This document shows positions 1-6,206 of a stretch of 6,215 nt of DNA, piece after piece; position 1 is the first letter of the stretch; each line of letters starts with the position of its first letter. The stretch spans positions 1-6,215 of the forward strand of contig NYZY01000083.1 in assembly GCA_002687335.1 (NCBI GenBank), given 5' to 3'. The stretch comes from Chloroflexota bacterium (GTDB lineage: Bacteria > Chloroflexota > Dehalococcoidia > UBA1151 > UBA1328). The position numbers and the translations under genes were made by a program. Under the pieces are notes generated by a model. That model did no database searches and was not told where the DNA came from. It worked only from the letters and a program-made list of their open reading frames with translations.

Positions 1-789
1 AGCACTAACCCAGGTCTTAGCGACGCTACGGCGTACCCACTGTTCTACCGTATTGTGCCTAGCGACGCCATTCAGGGCCCAGCTGGCGCTGACATGATGG
101 CAGACGGCGGTGTTACAAACGGTAGCTTGGCTATCCTTCACATGACCAACGACTACGGATCAGGTCTAGCCGATTCAATAAAGGCTGCTTGGGAAGATGA
201 CGGACACGCCCTTTGTGGTGCAGGTATGCAGGGTTATGAAGACACTGCAACGGACTTCTCTGCACTAGCTCAGAGCGTCGTCGATAACACAGACTGCACT
301 GCAGTTTACCTGTCGTCCTACATTACAGACGCAGCAGGAATTATTGAGGCTCTGAATGACAAGGGCTACACCGGTCAGATATATGGCGGTGACGGACCTG
401 CTGGAATCGGCCTATACGAGAAGTTAACTGACAACTCGATGGCAGAAAATATGACTGTATCTGCACCCCGTGCAGGCTCAACATATGGCACCTTCGAGGC
501 TCGATACGACGCTGACAACGCAACAATCGGCAGCATCAAGACTTATGTCTTGACCACCTACGATGCTGTCACGATCATTGGCCAGGCTGCTGCAATGTCT
601 GGCGCAATCAACGACAACATCAAGACGACAGGAACTGGCTTTGAGGGTTCATCTGGCCTTCTAACGTTCCTGGACAACGGTGACGTTGGTGGTGCTGGAT
701 ACGACATCTGTACCTACGGTGGCGCAGATGAGTCGTACACGTGCGGCAAGTACTGGACCGCCATTGGCGGCGTCCAGGATTCCTCATAA
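1..789 (+). CDS. livK: Branched-chain amino acid-type ABC transporter substrate-binding protein, C-terminal part (5' truncated by window)
   Basis: This is the extracytoplasmic solute-binding subunit of a Liv/HAAT-type ABC importer, probably for branched-chain or other amino acids, though the substrate cannot be read from sequence. The frame is open from base 1, so the GTG at 55 is internal and the true start lies upstream. 262 residues are present; the family is usually about 370-420. The opening residues STNPGLSD, then YPLFYRIVPSDAIQG, match the type I periplasmic-binding-protein pattern (ST.P.LSD...FFRT.PSD..QG). Later stretches also fit: LAILHMTNDYGSG (residues 43-55), the repeated Asp/Gly turns, and TYDAV near 186. 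Four cysteines (about residues 72, 99, 237, 248) could form disulfides in an exported protein. The sequence is rich in Asp and Glu. Base composition is clearly more GC-rich than the downstream genes. It sits 5' of the permease and ATPase genes, separated by a hairpin-bearing spacer. The signal peptide is off-window. Family assignment is firm; specificity is unknown. Confidence 0.9.
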   Translation, partial: STNPGLSDATAYPLFYRIVPSDAIQGPAGADMMADGGVTNGSLAILHMTNDYGSGLADSIKAAWEDDGHALCGAGMQGYEDTATDFSALAQSVVDNTDCTAVYLSSYITDAAGIIEALNDKGYTGQIYGGDGPAGIGLYEKLTDNSMAENMTVSAPRAGSTYGTFEARYDADNATIGSIKTYVLTTYDAVTIIGQAAAMSGAINDNIKTTGTGFEGSSGLLTFLDNGDVGGAGYDICTYGGADESYTCGKYWTAIGGVQDSS

Positions 790-815
790 AGCCAACTGAT
801 CAAAACCAAACACGC

Positions 816-857
816 AAAGCGCGCTGCAGTGGGCCTAGAATGGTCTACTGTGGCGTC
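816..857 (+). repeat. Intergenic hairpin repeat, copy 1
   Basis: First of two tandem units between the binding-protein and permease genes. It opens with AAAGCGCGCTGCAGTGG, which recurs exactly at 896-912, and closes with GGTCTACTGTGGCGTC. Bases 821-835 pair with 842-856 with no mismatches if G-U pairs are allowed (five wobbles), leaving the 6-base loop 836-841. Every imperfect pair is G-U in the + strand, so the fold works as RNA made from the + strand; the minus strand would have A-C mismatches. The position just after a binding-protein gene recalls the mRNA-stabilising hairpins found after highly expressed binding-protein genes (for example the malE-malF region). A terminator or partial terminator is the alternative, but no U-run follows directly. 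Confidence 0.75.
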
Positions 858-895
858 CACCGCAGCCTTCTACCGGGAGCGTTTGCGGGTTGCAT

Positions 896-938
896 AAAGC
901 GCGCTGCAGTGGACTTGTAAACGGTCTACTGCGGCGTC
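896..938 (+). repeat. Intergenic hairpin repeat, copy 2
   Basis: Second unit, 80 bases downstream of the first. Bases 901-915 pair with 923-937, again without mismatch when G-U is allowed, around the 7-base loop 916-922. Differences from copy 1 keep the pairing: 826-851 is G-U where 906-932 is G-C, 833-844 is G-U where 913-925 is A-U, and 835-842 is C-G where 915-923 is U-G. The loops differ completely (TAGAAT against TGTAAAC), as expected if structure rather than sequence is kept. No strong U-tract follows immediately; a T-run appears only at 966-970. The likely role is mRNA processing, protection, or attenuation between the binding-protein gene and the rest of the operon. Confidence 0.75.
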
Positions 939-965
939 AGAGTTTAGCATCTAGGGCCCCTTCGG

Positions 966-973
966 TTTTTATG
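966..973 (+). promoter_or_regulatory. Possible TATA-like promoter element upstream of the permease gene
   Basis: The sequence TTTTTATG lies about 28 bases before the ATG at 998. In an archaeon that spacing would suit a TATA box giving a leaderless or near-leaderless transcript. It could equally be only the T-run of a weak transcription end signal after the hairpins. No clear bacterial -35/-10 pair was seen. The call depends on the organism being archaeal, which is not established. Confidence 0.2.
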
Positions 974-986
974 GGGTAAGTGTTGT

Positions 987-990
987 AGGG
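987..990 (+). promoter_or_regulatory. Weak ribosome-binding site deciding the permease start
   Basis: AGGG lies 7 bases before the ATG at 998, but only 1 base before the in-frame TTG at 992. This spacing favours ATG 998 over TTG 992 as the permease start. The site is weak compared with those before livG and livF. Confidence 0.35.
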
Positions 991-997
991 CTTGGCT

Positions 998-3900
998 ATG
1001 ACTGAAGTTGGTCTGAGAGAACGCTGGAATTTTCTTTCTCGAGGGACTCAAAGAATAGTAATAGCTCTAGCCATAAGTTTGGATGCCTGCTTGGGTTTGT
1101 TATACGATTTCGGCTCTCTTAACCTCATAGACACGCTATTGTTTGACAATCTGCCTACAGATCTGATTTGGCTTCTCCAAACCCTTCAATTGATAGGTGT
1201 GGGTTTTGTTGTAGTTAAAGTATTCTTTGATGATTTACCCGATTCAACAATTCGGACAATTCTAATTATTACCTCTCCTCTTTTACTTATAGTATACATC
1301 TTGTTTTCTCTTCATGTGCTTCTTTTGGGGCAAGACTTGGTTGCCTTAGTAACCCTTGATTTAGGTTCATTAACGACTTCTACTCTAACTTGGTCATCGA
1401 CTTATCTGGCCATTGCAGTAGGTTGTACCCTAACCTACAGTGTACAACGCTATGGAAATTTTGCACAGAGTGAATTTTTCATGCTTGGTATGTATGTTGG
1501 TATTGCCTTAATGTGGACTGATTGGCTATTTCCACTCAGTGAGGCACCTGCTGATGGAACTCTTGTATGGTCGCTTTTCCTCTACGTACTAATTGCCGCT
1601 TTCATATTGACAGGTTTTGCCGGGATTATCATCGATCGGCTTGTGTTCAAAGGCTTTCGTGATCGTAAATCTTCATCAGACATCATGATGATTGCATCCC
1701 TTGGAGTGGCGATGGTTTTGAGAGCTCTTGTCTATCTTCGATTCGGTGCAAACTCGAAGCGCTTAGTTCCAGATGCAGACTGGATGCTTAGTGAGCAGCG
1801 TTGGGAAATTCCTACTATAACTACGAGATTTAGCTTAGGAACTTCCGATTGGCCTCTTTTTGAGTACGGTGTAACAAACTATGCCTACAACAATGGCTTT
1901 CTTCCTATAGTTGTTTTTAGTACGGTAATCTTGCTTTTTCTCCTTCTAACTCGCACTCGTCTGGGTCGTCGAATGCGCGCAGTTGCCGATAATCCTGAAT
2001 TGGCAGCTAGTAGTGGAATCAATGTAGAGGGTGTGCAGGCTACTAGCGCCTTCCTTTCTGCAGGAATCTCAGGAATAGGTGGGGCAGTATTTGGTTTGAC
2101 CGTGTTGTTCAATCCGCAGACCGCGTTCACACTTTTACTCCCTGCCTTCGCAGTTATTATTCTAGGCACTATAGGATCTGTACCTGGAGCAATAGGCGCC
2201 TCTCTCATCATTGGCTTCGTACGTGCAGTTTCGGAGCCAGTTCTTTCAGGAATTGGTAATCCTTTGGAGAGAACTAACTACTTCGCCTTGAGCGGAGTAA
2301 TGCCCTATGCTATCATCATTGCAATTTTACTAATCATGCCAGAGGGAATCGGCAATGCCTATGACAAATGGAAGATCGAACGTCTTCGTAAACGAGCCGC
2401 ATCTACAGAGGAACCCAATAGTCGCAGTTCTGCTCTAATGGGCCTGCTGTTTGGTTGGGCTGGCGGCCATCATTTTCATCAGAGACGCACTGCTCGTGGA
2501 GTTTCTATGCTGATTCTGACGGTTTTATCGTTTAGTTTAGCGAAGGCAACTTCATTCATGAGGGATCGCTCATTCGTAGGTCAAAAGGTCACTACAGCGC
2601 CAGATGGACTGGATTCATCGATGCATGCCGATTGGTTAAATCTTATTCATAATGAGCAGACTATAATTGGAACACTAGCCTCACTAGGAGATTTATTGTG
2701 GCCACTTTTACCAATTTTGATTTACTGTTTAGCACTTTATGAATCGTATCTTATTTTGAATAATCGCTACAAAGATCCTCTACAAGCCCCCATAACGCGA
2801 ATTATGGATACAGTAGATGCTTTTTCTACTAAGATAGGCGGAATTTTTGTCACGGTTTCCGAATCTCGGCAAGCATCATTTTACGGAATTTGCGGACTGC
2901 TAGCGCTGCTCACTGCACTATTGTCTCAGAGCGTGCTAGTCGAATACCTTGCCTATCTAACTGCGCTTGCTGCGTTGGGAATGGCCGTATGGTGGCCAGA
3001 GCAACAGAGAAATGCTACATCTGGAAATAATAAACCCCTAGAGTATGTGAACCAATCAATATCTTTCTTGGGCACATTAACAACGGAAAAAGTAAAGAAG
3101 ATAAAGTCTAATTTCTATGAGAAAATTGGCGCTGAATATGGGGTTGAATCCGAAAGTGGTTCAAAGGCAATGTTCTGGATATTGTTGGGAATTCTGACTC
3201 TTGTTGTTATTTGGCTTCCCTCGGTCAGTTACTTCGGCAAGGTATTACAGGTGTCTAATTTTATTGTTACACTATCCATCTTCTTGATTTTAGCTTACTC
3301 ATTGAATCTTCATACGGGTATGACCGGTCTTCTCAATTTCGGAATTATCTTCTTTGCTGCTGTCGGTGCTATCGTAGTTGGAATCCTCACTGCGCCTGGT
3401 GAACTCTATGGTTATGATTGGCCAATCTTACCTGCACTTATTGTTGCAATAATAATTGGTGCAATATTCGGCTGGCTTCTTGCTTATCCTACTGCTAGAC
3501 TTCGTAGCGATTACTTCGCTATTATCACTATATCACTTGGAGAGATAGTAAGGCTTTTGCTTATGGGCGAGCCTCTTTTGAGAGCTGGAGGTAATCGTTC
3601 TGCAATCGGCATTCAGAGATATCCATTACCTCTGCGAGAATGGTGGTTTTGTGGTTCAGACCCCCCCCTCACATTTACAGGAGATAAACTTTCTCCGGTT
3701 GGCTGTTCAACAACTTCTGGAATAGACAGTATGGCAGTAACTGTTGGTGATATAATCGGATTAGGTCAACCTGCACCATATATGTTGCTGCTTGCCATAA
3801 TTGGCTTGTTAGGCGTTGCCTTTACATGGAAACTTCTCAATTTATTATTCGAATCACCTTGGGGGCGTATACTGCGCTCTATCCGCGAGGATGAAGAGGT

Positions 3901-4540
3901 CGCTCAGCATCATGGACACGATATTCTAAAATACAAAGCGGCAAGCCTTGCATTTGGAGCAGGAATAGCCGCATTTGCAGGAGCTCTATGGGCATGGAAA
4001 CTGACAGGTTTTCAACCTAGTTTCATGTCACCGGCCAAGTCAACTTTCCTGGTTTGGGCTGCCTTCATTATTGGAGGTGCAGCAAATAATCGTGGCATGT
4101 TGATTGGAGCTATGATTATCACACTGACGGAGTTCTTCTTCAATGTCTTGGTTGCAGCCCAGGGAAGCTCAAGCCTTCCTCTTTCTGGTTTCGCTGATTT
4201 AATCGATGAAACATTCATGTGGTTGGTAGAAAGTCCTTTCCAGGTTGCAGCTATTCTAATGTTTTTAGCGATAATAGGGGCTATTCTAAGAAATATAAAC
4301 ACCGCTGAAACCTTATTCTGGTTTTCGGCAGTTTTCATAATCTGTGGAGTTATATTCGATCAGCGCTCAATTGACCTTGTATTCCCAGAAATTCTTGGAG
4401 GAATCGAGACAAAGATGGCTTACGTCAAGCTCATGCTCATTGGTCTTCTGATAACGGTGTCGCTCAAGTATAATCCTAAGGGGATGCTCCCTGAAGTCCC
4501 TTATCGACCAGCACGTCCTAAGGAGGTAGATTCTGAATGA
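998..4540 (+). CDS. livHM: Fused LivH-LivM branched-chain amino acid ABC transporter permease with N-terminal extension and inserted linker
   Basis: This forms the membrane channel of the Liv-type importer, with both permease subunits in one 1180-residue chain (numbered from the ATG at 998; TTG 992 would add two residues). Residues 1-125 are an extension with about three hydrophobic helices (near 19-37, 56-76, 87-111). The LivH domain (about 126-455) has the NFAQSEF motif (154-160; family NFAHGEF), the cytoplasmic coupling motif GRRMRAVADN...GI (323-341), a VIILGTIGSVPGAIGA stretch near 387-402, and a terminal MPEGI (447-451; family RPqGL). A linker (455-722) holds a TM2-like segment (475-517), a long hydrophobic stretch (556-587) and the duplicated module (619-672). 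The LivM domain (723-1180) shows LNLHTGMTGLLNFG (769-782), GRILRSIREDEEVAQHHG (956-973), GGAANNRGMLIGA (1026-1038) and NPKGML (1159-1164). Cys885 and Cys903 lie in a predicted outer loop. Separate LivH and LivM are usually about 300 and 300-420 residues. The stop codon overlaps the livG start. Confidence 0.9.
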   Translation: MTEVGLRERWNFLSRGTQRIVIALAISLDACLGLLYDFGSLNLIDTLLFDNLPTDLIWLLQTLQLIGVGFVVVKVFFDDLPDSTIRTILIITSPLLLIVYILFSLHVLLLGQDLVALVTLDLGSLTTSTLTWSSTYLAIAVGCTLTYSVQRYGNFAQSEFFMLGMYVGIALMWTDWLFPLSEAPADGTLVWSLFLYVLIAAFILTGFAGIIIDRLVFKGFRDRKSSSDIMMIASLGVAMVLRALVYLRFGANSKRLVPDADWMLSEQRWEIPTITTRFSLGTSDWPLFEYGVTNYAYNNGFLPIVVFSTVILLFLLLTRTRLGRRMRAVADNPELAASSGINVEGVQATSAFLSAGISGIGGAVFGLTVLFNPQTAFTLLLPAFAVIILGTIGSVPGAIGASLIIGFVRAVSEPVLSGIGNPLERTNYFALSGVMPYAIIIAILLIMPEGIGNAYDKWKIERLRKRAASTEEPNSRSSALMGLLFGWAGGHHFHQRRTARGVSMLILTVLSFSLAKATSFMRDRSFVGQKVTTAPDGLDSSMHADWLNLIHNEQTIIGTLASLGDLLWPLLPILIYCLALYESYLILNNRYKDPLQAPITRIMDTVDAFSTKIGGIFVTVSESRQASFYGICGLLALLTALLSQSVLVEYLAYLTALAALGMAVWWPEQQRNATSGNNKPLEYVNQSISFLGTLTTEKVKKIKSNFYEKIGAEYGVESESGSKAMFWILLGILTLVVIWLPSVSYFGKVLQVSNFIVTLSIFLILAYSLNLHTGMTGLLNFGIIFFAAVGAIVVGILTAPGELYGYDWPILPALIVAIIIGAIFGWLLAYPTARLRSDYFAIITISLGEIVRLLLMGEPLLRAGGNRSAIGIQRYPLPLREWWFCGSDPPLTFTGDKLSPVGCSTTSGIDSMAVTVGDIIGLGQPAPYMLLLAIIGLLGVAFTWKLLNLLFESPWGRILRSIREDEEVAQHHGHDILKYKAASLAFGAGIAAFAGALWAWKLTGFQPSFMSPAKSTFLVWAAFIIGGAANNRGMLIGAMIITLTEFFFNVLVAAQGSSSLPLSGFADLIDETFMWLVESPFQVAAILMFLAIIGAILRNINTAETLFWFSAVFIICGVIFDQRSIDLVFPEILGGIETKMAYVKLMLIGLLITVSLKYNPKGMLPEVPYRPARPKEVDSE
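2420..2551 (+). other. TM2-like segment in the LivH-LivM linker
   Basis: Residues 475-518 of the fused permease contain ALMGLLFGWAGGHHFHQRR, then a Gly and a second hydrophobic helix (SMLILTVLSFSLA). This resembles the start of the TM2 domain (family pattern ALLL..FlG.lGaHrFYlGr...Gi.qll): a helix, a Gly-x-His-x-Phe turn, then another helix. It lies just after the LivH end and a basic stretch (KWKIERLRKRAA), which suggests that side is cytoplasmic. The match is by eye and partial; the usual Tyr-Leu-Gly after His-x-Phe is replaced by His-Gln-Arg. A profile search would settle it. Confidence 0.45.
2850..3013 (+). repeat. In-frame duplicated coding module, copy A (permease linker)
   Basis: This block aligns without gaps to 4871-5034 inside livG (constant offset 2021). 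The core 2881-2960 matches at 75 of 80 bases, including exact runs 2900-2923 and 2934-2961. The upstream flank 2850-2880 matches at 22 of 31, and the downstream 2961-3013 at 37 of 53. Both copies are read in the same frame. The encoded peptide has the shared skeleton TVSExRxA, YGICG, LALLTALL, QS, LVEYLAYLT, then GM, WW and a polar end; it spans permease residues 619-672. It is hydrophobic enough for one or two membrane passes. The core is more GC-rich (39/80) than the flanking coding sequence (24/60 upstream, 22/60 downstream). Confidence 0.9.
4519..4527 (+). promoter_or_regulatory. Strong Shine-Dalgarno sequence of livG
   Basis: TAAGGAGGT lies inside the end of the permease gene, 9 bases before the ATG at 4537. 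It is an almost full match to the 16S anti-Shine-Dalgarno. It fixes the livG start at 4537, whose ATG overlaps the permease TGA. The internal ATG at 4549 is farther away and so less likely. Confidence 0.8.
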
Positions 4541-5490
4541 CTACTGTAATGAAAGTCGAAAATCTGCGGAAGGAGTTTGGCGGGCTCGTTGCCGTCGATA
4601 ACATCTCATTCGAGGTTAACGAAGGAGAATTCATTGGACTTATTGGACCTAATGGCTGTGGTAAATCTACTACCTTCAATTGCATAAGCGGTTTACTCAA
4701 TCAAACATCAGGAAAAATCGAAGTATTTGGTACTGATGTGTCGAAAATGCGACCTGATGAGATTCAAAGTCTTGGTGTTACTCGAACTTTCCAGCATACA
4801 CGTCTGTGGCGTGAAATGAGTGTAATCGAAAATCTCCTCGTTCCTCCAAGAGACCAGTTCAAACCAAGTCTCACTGTTTCTGAATTTAGAAAAGCCTTAT
4901 CTTACGGAATTTGCGGCTTTCTAGCGCTGCTCACTGCACTATTGGCTCAGAGCATGCTAGTCGAATACCTTGCCTATCTAACGACGATTACTGCGTTTGG
5001 GATGGTAGCGTGGTGGTCAGACTCACAGAAACATGTTTGGAATTCTTTGATTCAAGGACGAAACAATCCACCTGAGATTGAAAGATTATCCAAGGTTTAT
5101 TCGACTCTTGACCAGTTAGAAGTACCTCATATGGCCCCTAATCTTGCAAATGAGTTATCAGGAGGTCAAAGTAAACTTGTTGATATCGGTCGCTCTATGA
5201 TGGGCGATCCACGACTCCTACTTCTTGACGAGCCAGTCGCGGGTGTCGCTGGACCTCTGGCGATGAAGATATTCGCCAACCTTAGAAAACTTGTAGATGA
5301 AACTGGAGTATCTGTTCTAATTATTGAACATAATATGGACTTTATTTTACGACAGGGCGTTGACCGTATTGTAGTTATGAACGAAGGAGAACTTTTGATG
5401 GTTGGAACACCGGATGAAGTTCGATCGAATAGAGCTGTAATCGAGGCTTATCTTGGTTCTGGAGGAGATACAAGAGAGGTATCAGAATGA
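4537..5490 (+). CDS. livG: Branched-chain amino acid-type ABC transporter ATPase LivG with an inserted hydrophobic module
   Basis: This is one of the two cytoplasmic ATPases that drive the Liv importer. All core nucleotide-binding motifs are present in the 317 residues: Walker A GPNGCGKST (37-45), Q-loop Gln86 in TRTFQHTRLW, signature LSGGQ (207-211), Walker B LLLLDEP (227-233, catalytic Glu232) and H-loop His265 in IIEHNMD. The C-terminal AVIEAYLG is typical of LivG rather than LivF. The usual length is about 250-260; here about 55-60 extra residues lie between ENLLV (98-102) and the signature, in the helical subdomain that faces the permease. These residues (roughly 121-180) include the strongly hydrophobic module shared with the permease linker. 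The D-loop region reads VAGVAGP where the family usually has AAGLNP. The start overlaps the permease stop by 4 bases behind a strong Shine-Dalgarno, so translation is probably coupled. Intact motifs suggest a working ATPase despite the insert. Confidence 0.93.
   Translation: MTTVMKVENLRKEFGGLVAVDNISFEVNEGEFIGLIGPNGCGKSTTFNCISGLLNQTSGKIEVFGTDVSKMRPDEIQSLGVTRTFQHTRLWREMSVIENLLVPPRDQFKPSLTVSEFRKALSYGICGFLALLTALLAQSMLVEYLAYLTTITAFGMVAWWSDSQKHVWNSLIQGRNNPPEIERLSKVYSTLDQLEVPHMAPNLANELSGGQSKLVDIGRSMMGDPRLLLLDEPVAGVAGPLAMKIFANLRKLVDETGVSVLIIEHNMDFILRQGVDRIVVMNEGELLMVGTPDEVRSNRAVIEAYLGSGGDTREVSE
4871..5034 (+). repeat. In-frame duplicated coding module, copy B (inside livG)
   Basis: Partner of the block at 2850-3013. 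It encodes LivG residues 112-166. The hydrophobic run YGICGFLALLTALLAQS, followed by MLVEYLAYLT and then ITAFGMVAWW, spans residues 123-160. It sits just after SEFRKA, which corresponds to the conserved sFRRA stretch of ordinary LivG. Normal LivG sequence resumes near EIERLSKVYSTLDQLEV (180-196). Only one of the five base differences in the 80-base core is purely silent (GGA/GGC); the others give Leu/Phe (two changes), Ser/Ala and Val/Met. Confidence 0.9.
5474..5480 (+). promoter_or_regulatory. Shine-Dalgarno sequence of livF
   Basis: GAGAGGT lies 6 bases before the ATG at 5487, within the last codons of livG. A second purine-rich GGAGGAGA lies at 5461-5468. Together with the ATGA overlap it supports the start at 5487. 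Confidence 0.65.
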
Positions 5491-6206
5491 CACGAGTTCT
5501 AGAGGTATCAGGACTTACTGGCGGCTATGGTTCAGTACAGATTATCTATGGAATCGACTTATACGTCGACGAAGGAGAATTTGTAACAATCATTGGACCT
5601 AATGGGTGTGGCAAATCTACACTAATCAAGATTATGTTTGGCATTGCTGATTACTATAAGGGGAAAGTGAAGTATCGAGGGAAAAGTGTTTCTGGTATGA
5701 GAACAGACCAGTTGGTTAACCTAGGCATTGCCTATGTTCCACAGGTGGACAATGTATTCCCATCTCTTTCCGTAGAAGAGAATTTGCAGATGGGAGGGAA
5801 CTTGCTGCCAACAAACTTGTTGAATGAGAGGATTGAACGAGCCTTGGACATGTTCCCCGACTTGCGTCATAGAACTTACGATCTTGCGGCATCATTATCT
5901 GGTGGTGAGAGGCAGATGCTGGCAATCTCAAGGGCGTTAATTTCTGATCCTAAATTCATATTGCTTGATGAACCCACCGCAGCTCTTTCACCGCTATACC
6001 AGCAACAGATAATAGAACGAATTGATGCTTTGAGAGAAGTGGGCATAACAATCTTGATTGTAGAACAAAATGCCCGTTTGTCTTTAGCTAGGTCTAATAG
6101 AGGTTATATTCTTTCAAATGGTGAAGTTGTTCATACTGCAGCAGCATCGGATATTCTCGACGACCCGCATATAAATGAATATTTCCTGGGCACTATGCAT
6201 GACTGA
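5487..6206 (+). CDS. livF: Branched-chain amino acid-type ABC transporter ATPase LivF
   Basis: This is the second ATPase of the Liv importer and pairs with LivG under the LivH-LivM channel. Its 239 residues match the usual LivF length of about 235-240, with no insert. Motifs in order are Walker A GPNGCGKST (37-45), Q-loop Gln86 in AYVPQVDNVFPSLSVEENL, signature LSGGERQML (137-145), Walker B FILLDEP (157-163, catalytic Glu162) and AALSPLYQQQI after it. The H-loop position is Gln194 in IVEQNA; Gln in place of His is normal for LivF and marks it as LivF rather than LivG. The C-terminal EYFLG is also typical. The Walker A loop has Cys where most relatives have Ala or Ser, and LivG here shares this. 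The gene overlaps livG by 4 bases (ATGA) behind GAGAGGT. No insert like that of LivG is present, which makes the LivG insertion more conspicuous. Confidence 0.95.
   Translation: MTRVLEVSGLTGGYGSVQIIYGIDLYVDEGEFVTIIGPNGCGKSTLIKIMFGIADYYKGKVKYRGKSVSGMRTDQLVNLGIAYVPQVDNVFPSLSVEENLQMGGNLLPTNLLNERIERALDMFPDLRHRTYDLAASLSGGERQMLAISRALISDPKFILLDEPTAALSPLYQQQIIERIDALREVGITILIVEQNARLSLARSNRGYILSNGEVVHTAAASDILDDPHINEYFLGTMHD

Noticed and set aside
293..308. Palindromic ACTGCAGT inside the binding-protein gene as a relative of the spacer repeat
   Set aside because: Only a short common core (CTGCAGT) is shared and it is explained by coding sequence.
55..789. GTG at 55 as a start codon giving a complete 244-residue protein
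   Set aside because: The frame is open from base 1 and its first 18 residues match the conserved binding-protein pattern (STNPGLSD, YPLFYRI), so the gene starts upstream of the window.
901..970. Classical intrinsic terminator at hairpin 2
   Set aside because: No U-tract follows the stem directly; the T-run starts about 28 bases later, so full termination is not supported.
992..994. TTG at 992 as the permease start
   Set aside because: The only Shine-Dalgarno-like bases (987-990) are 1 base away from it but 7 bases from the ATG at 998, so ATG is preferred.
1885..2211. Minus-strand open frames, such as 1885-2211 and 4012-4338, as genes
   Set aside because: They lie wholly inside the conserved permease coding sequence, have no recognisable motifs and look like shadows of the + strand gene.
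2900..2939. Palindrome inside the duplicated module (CTAGCGCT against AGCG-TG-CTAG), as in Rickettsia palindromic elements
   Set aside because: The pairing is short, needs a 2-base bulge, and is broken in the livG copy by the G-to-A change, so it is unlikely to define the element.
3661..3668. Run of eight C bases as a frameshift or sequencing error
   Set aside because: The LivM reading frame is continuous on both sides, with canonical motifs before and after, so no base is evidently missing or extra.
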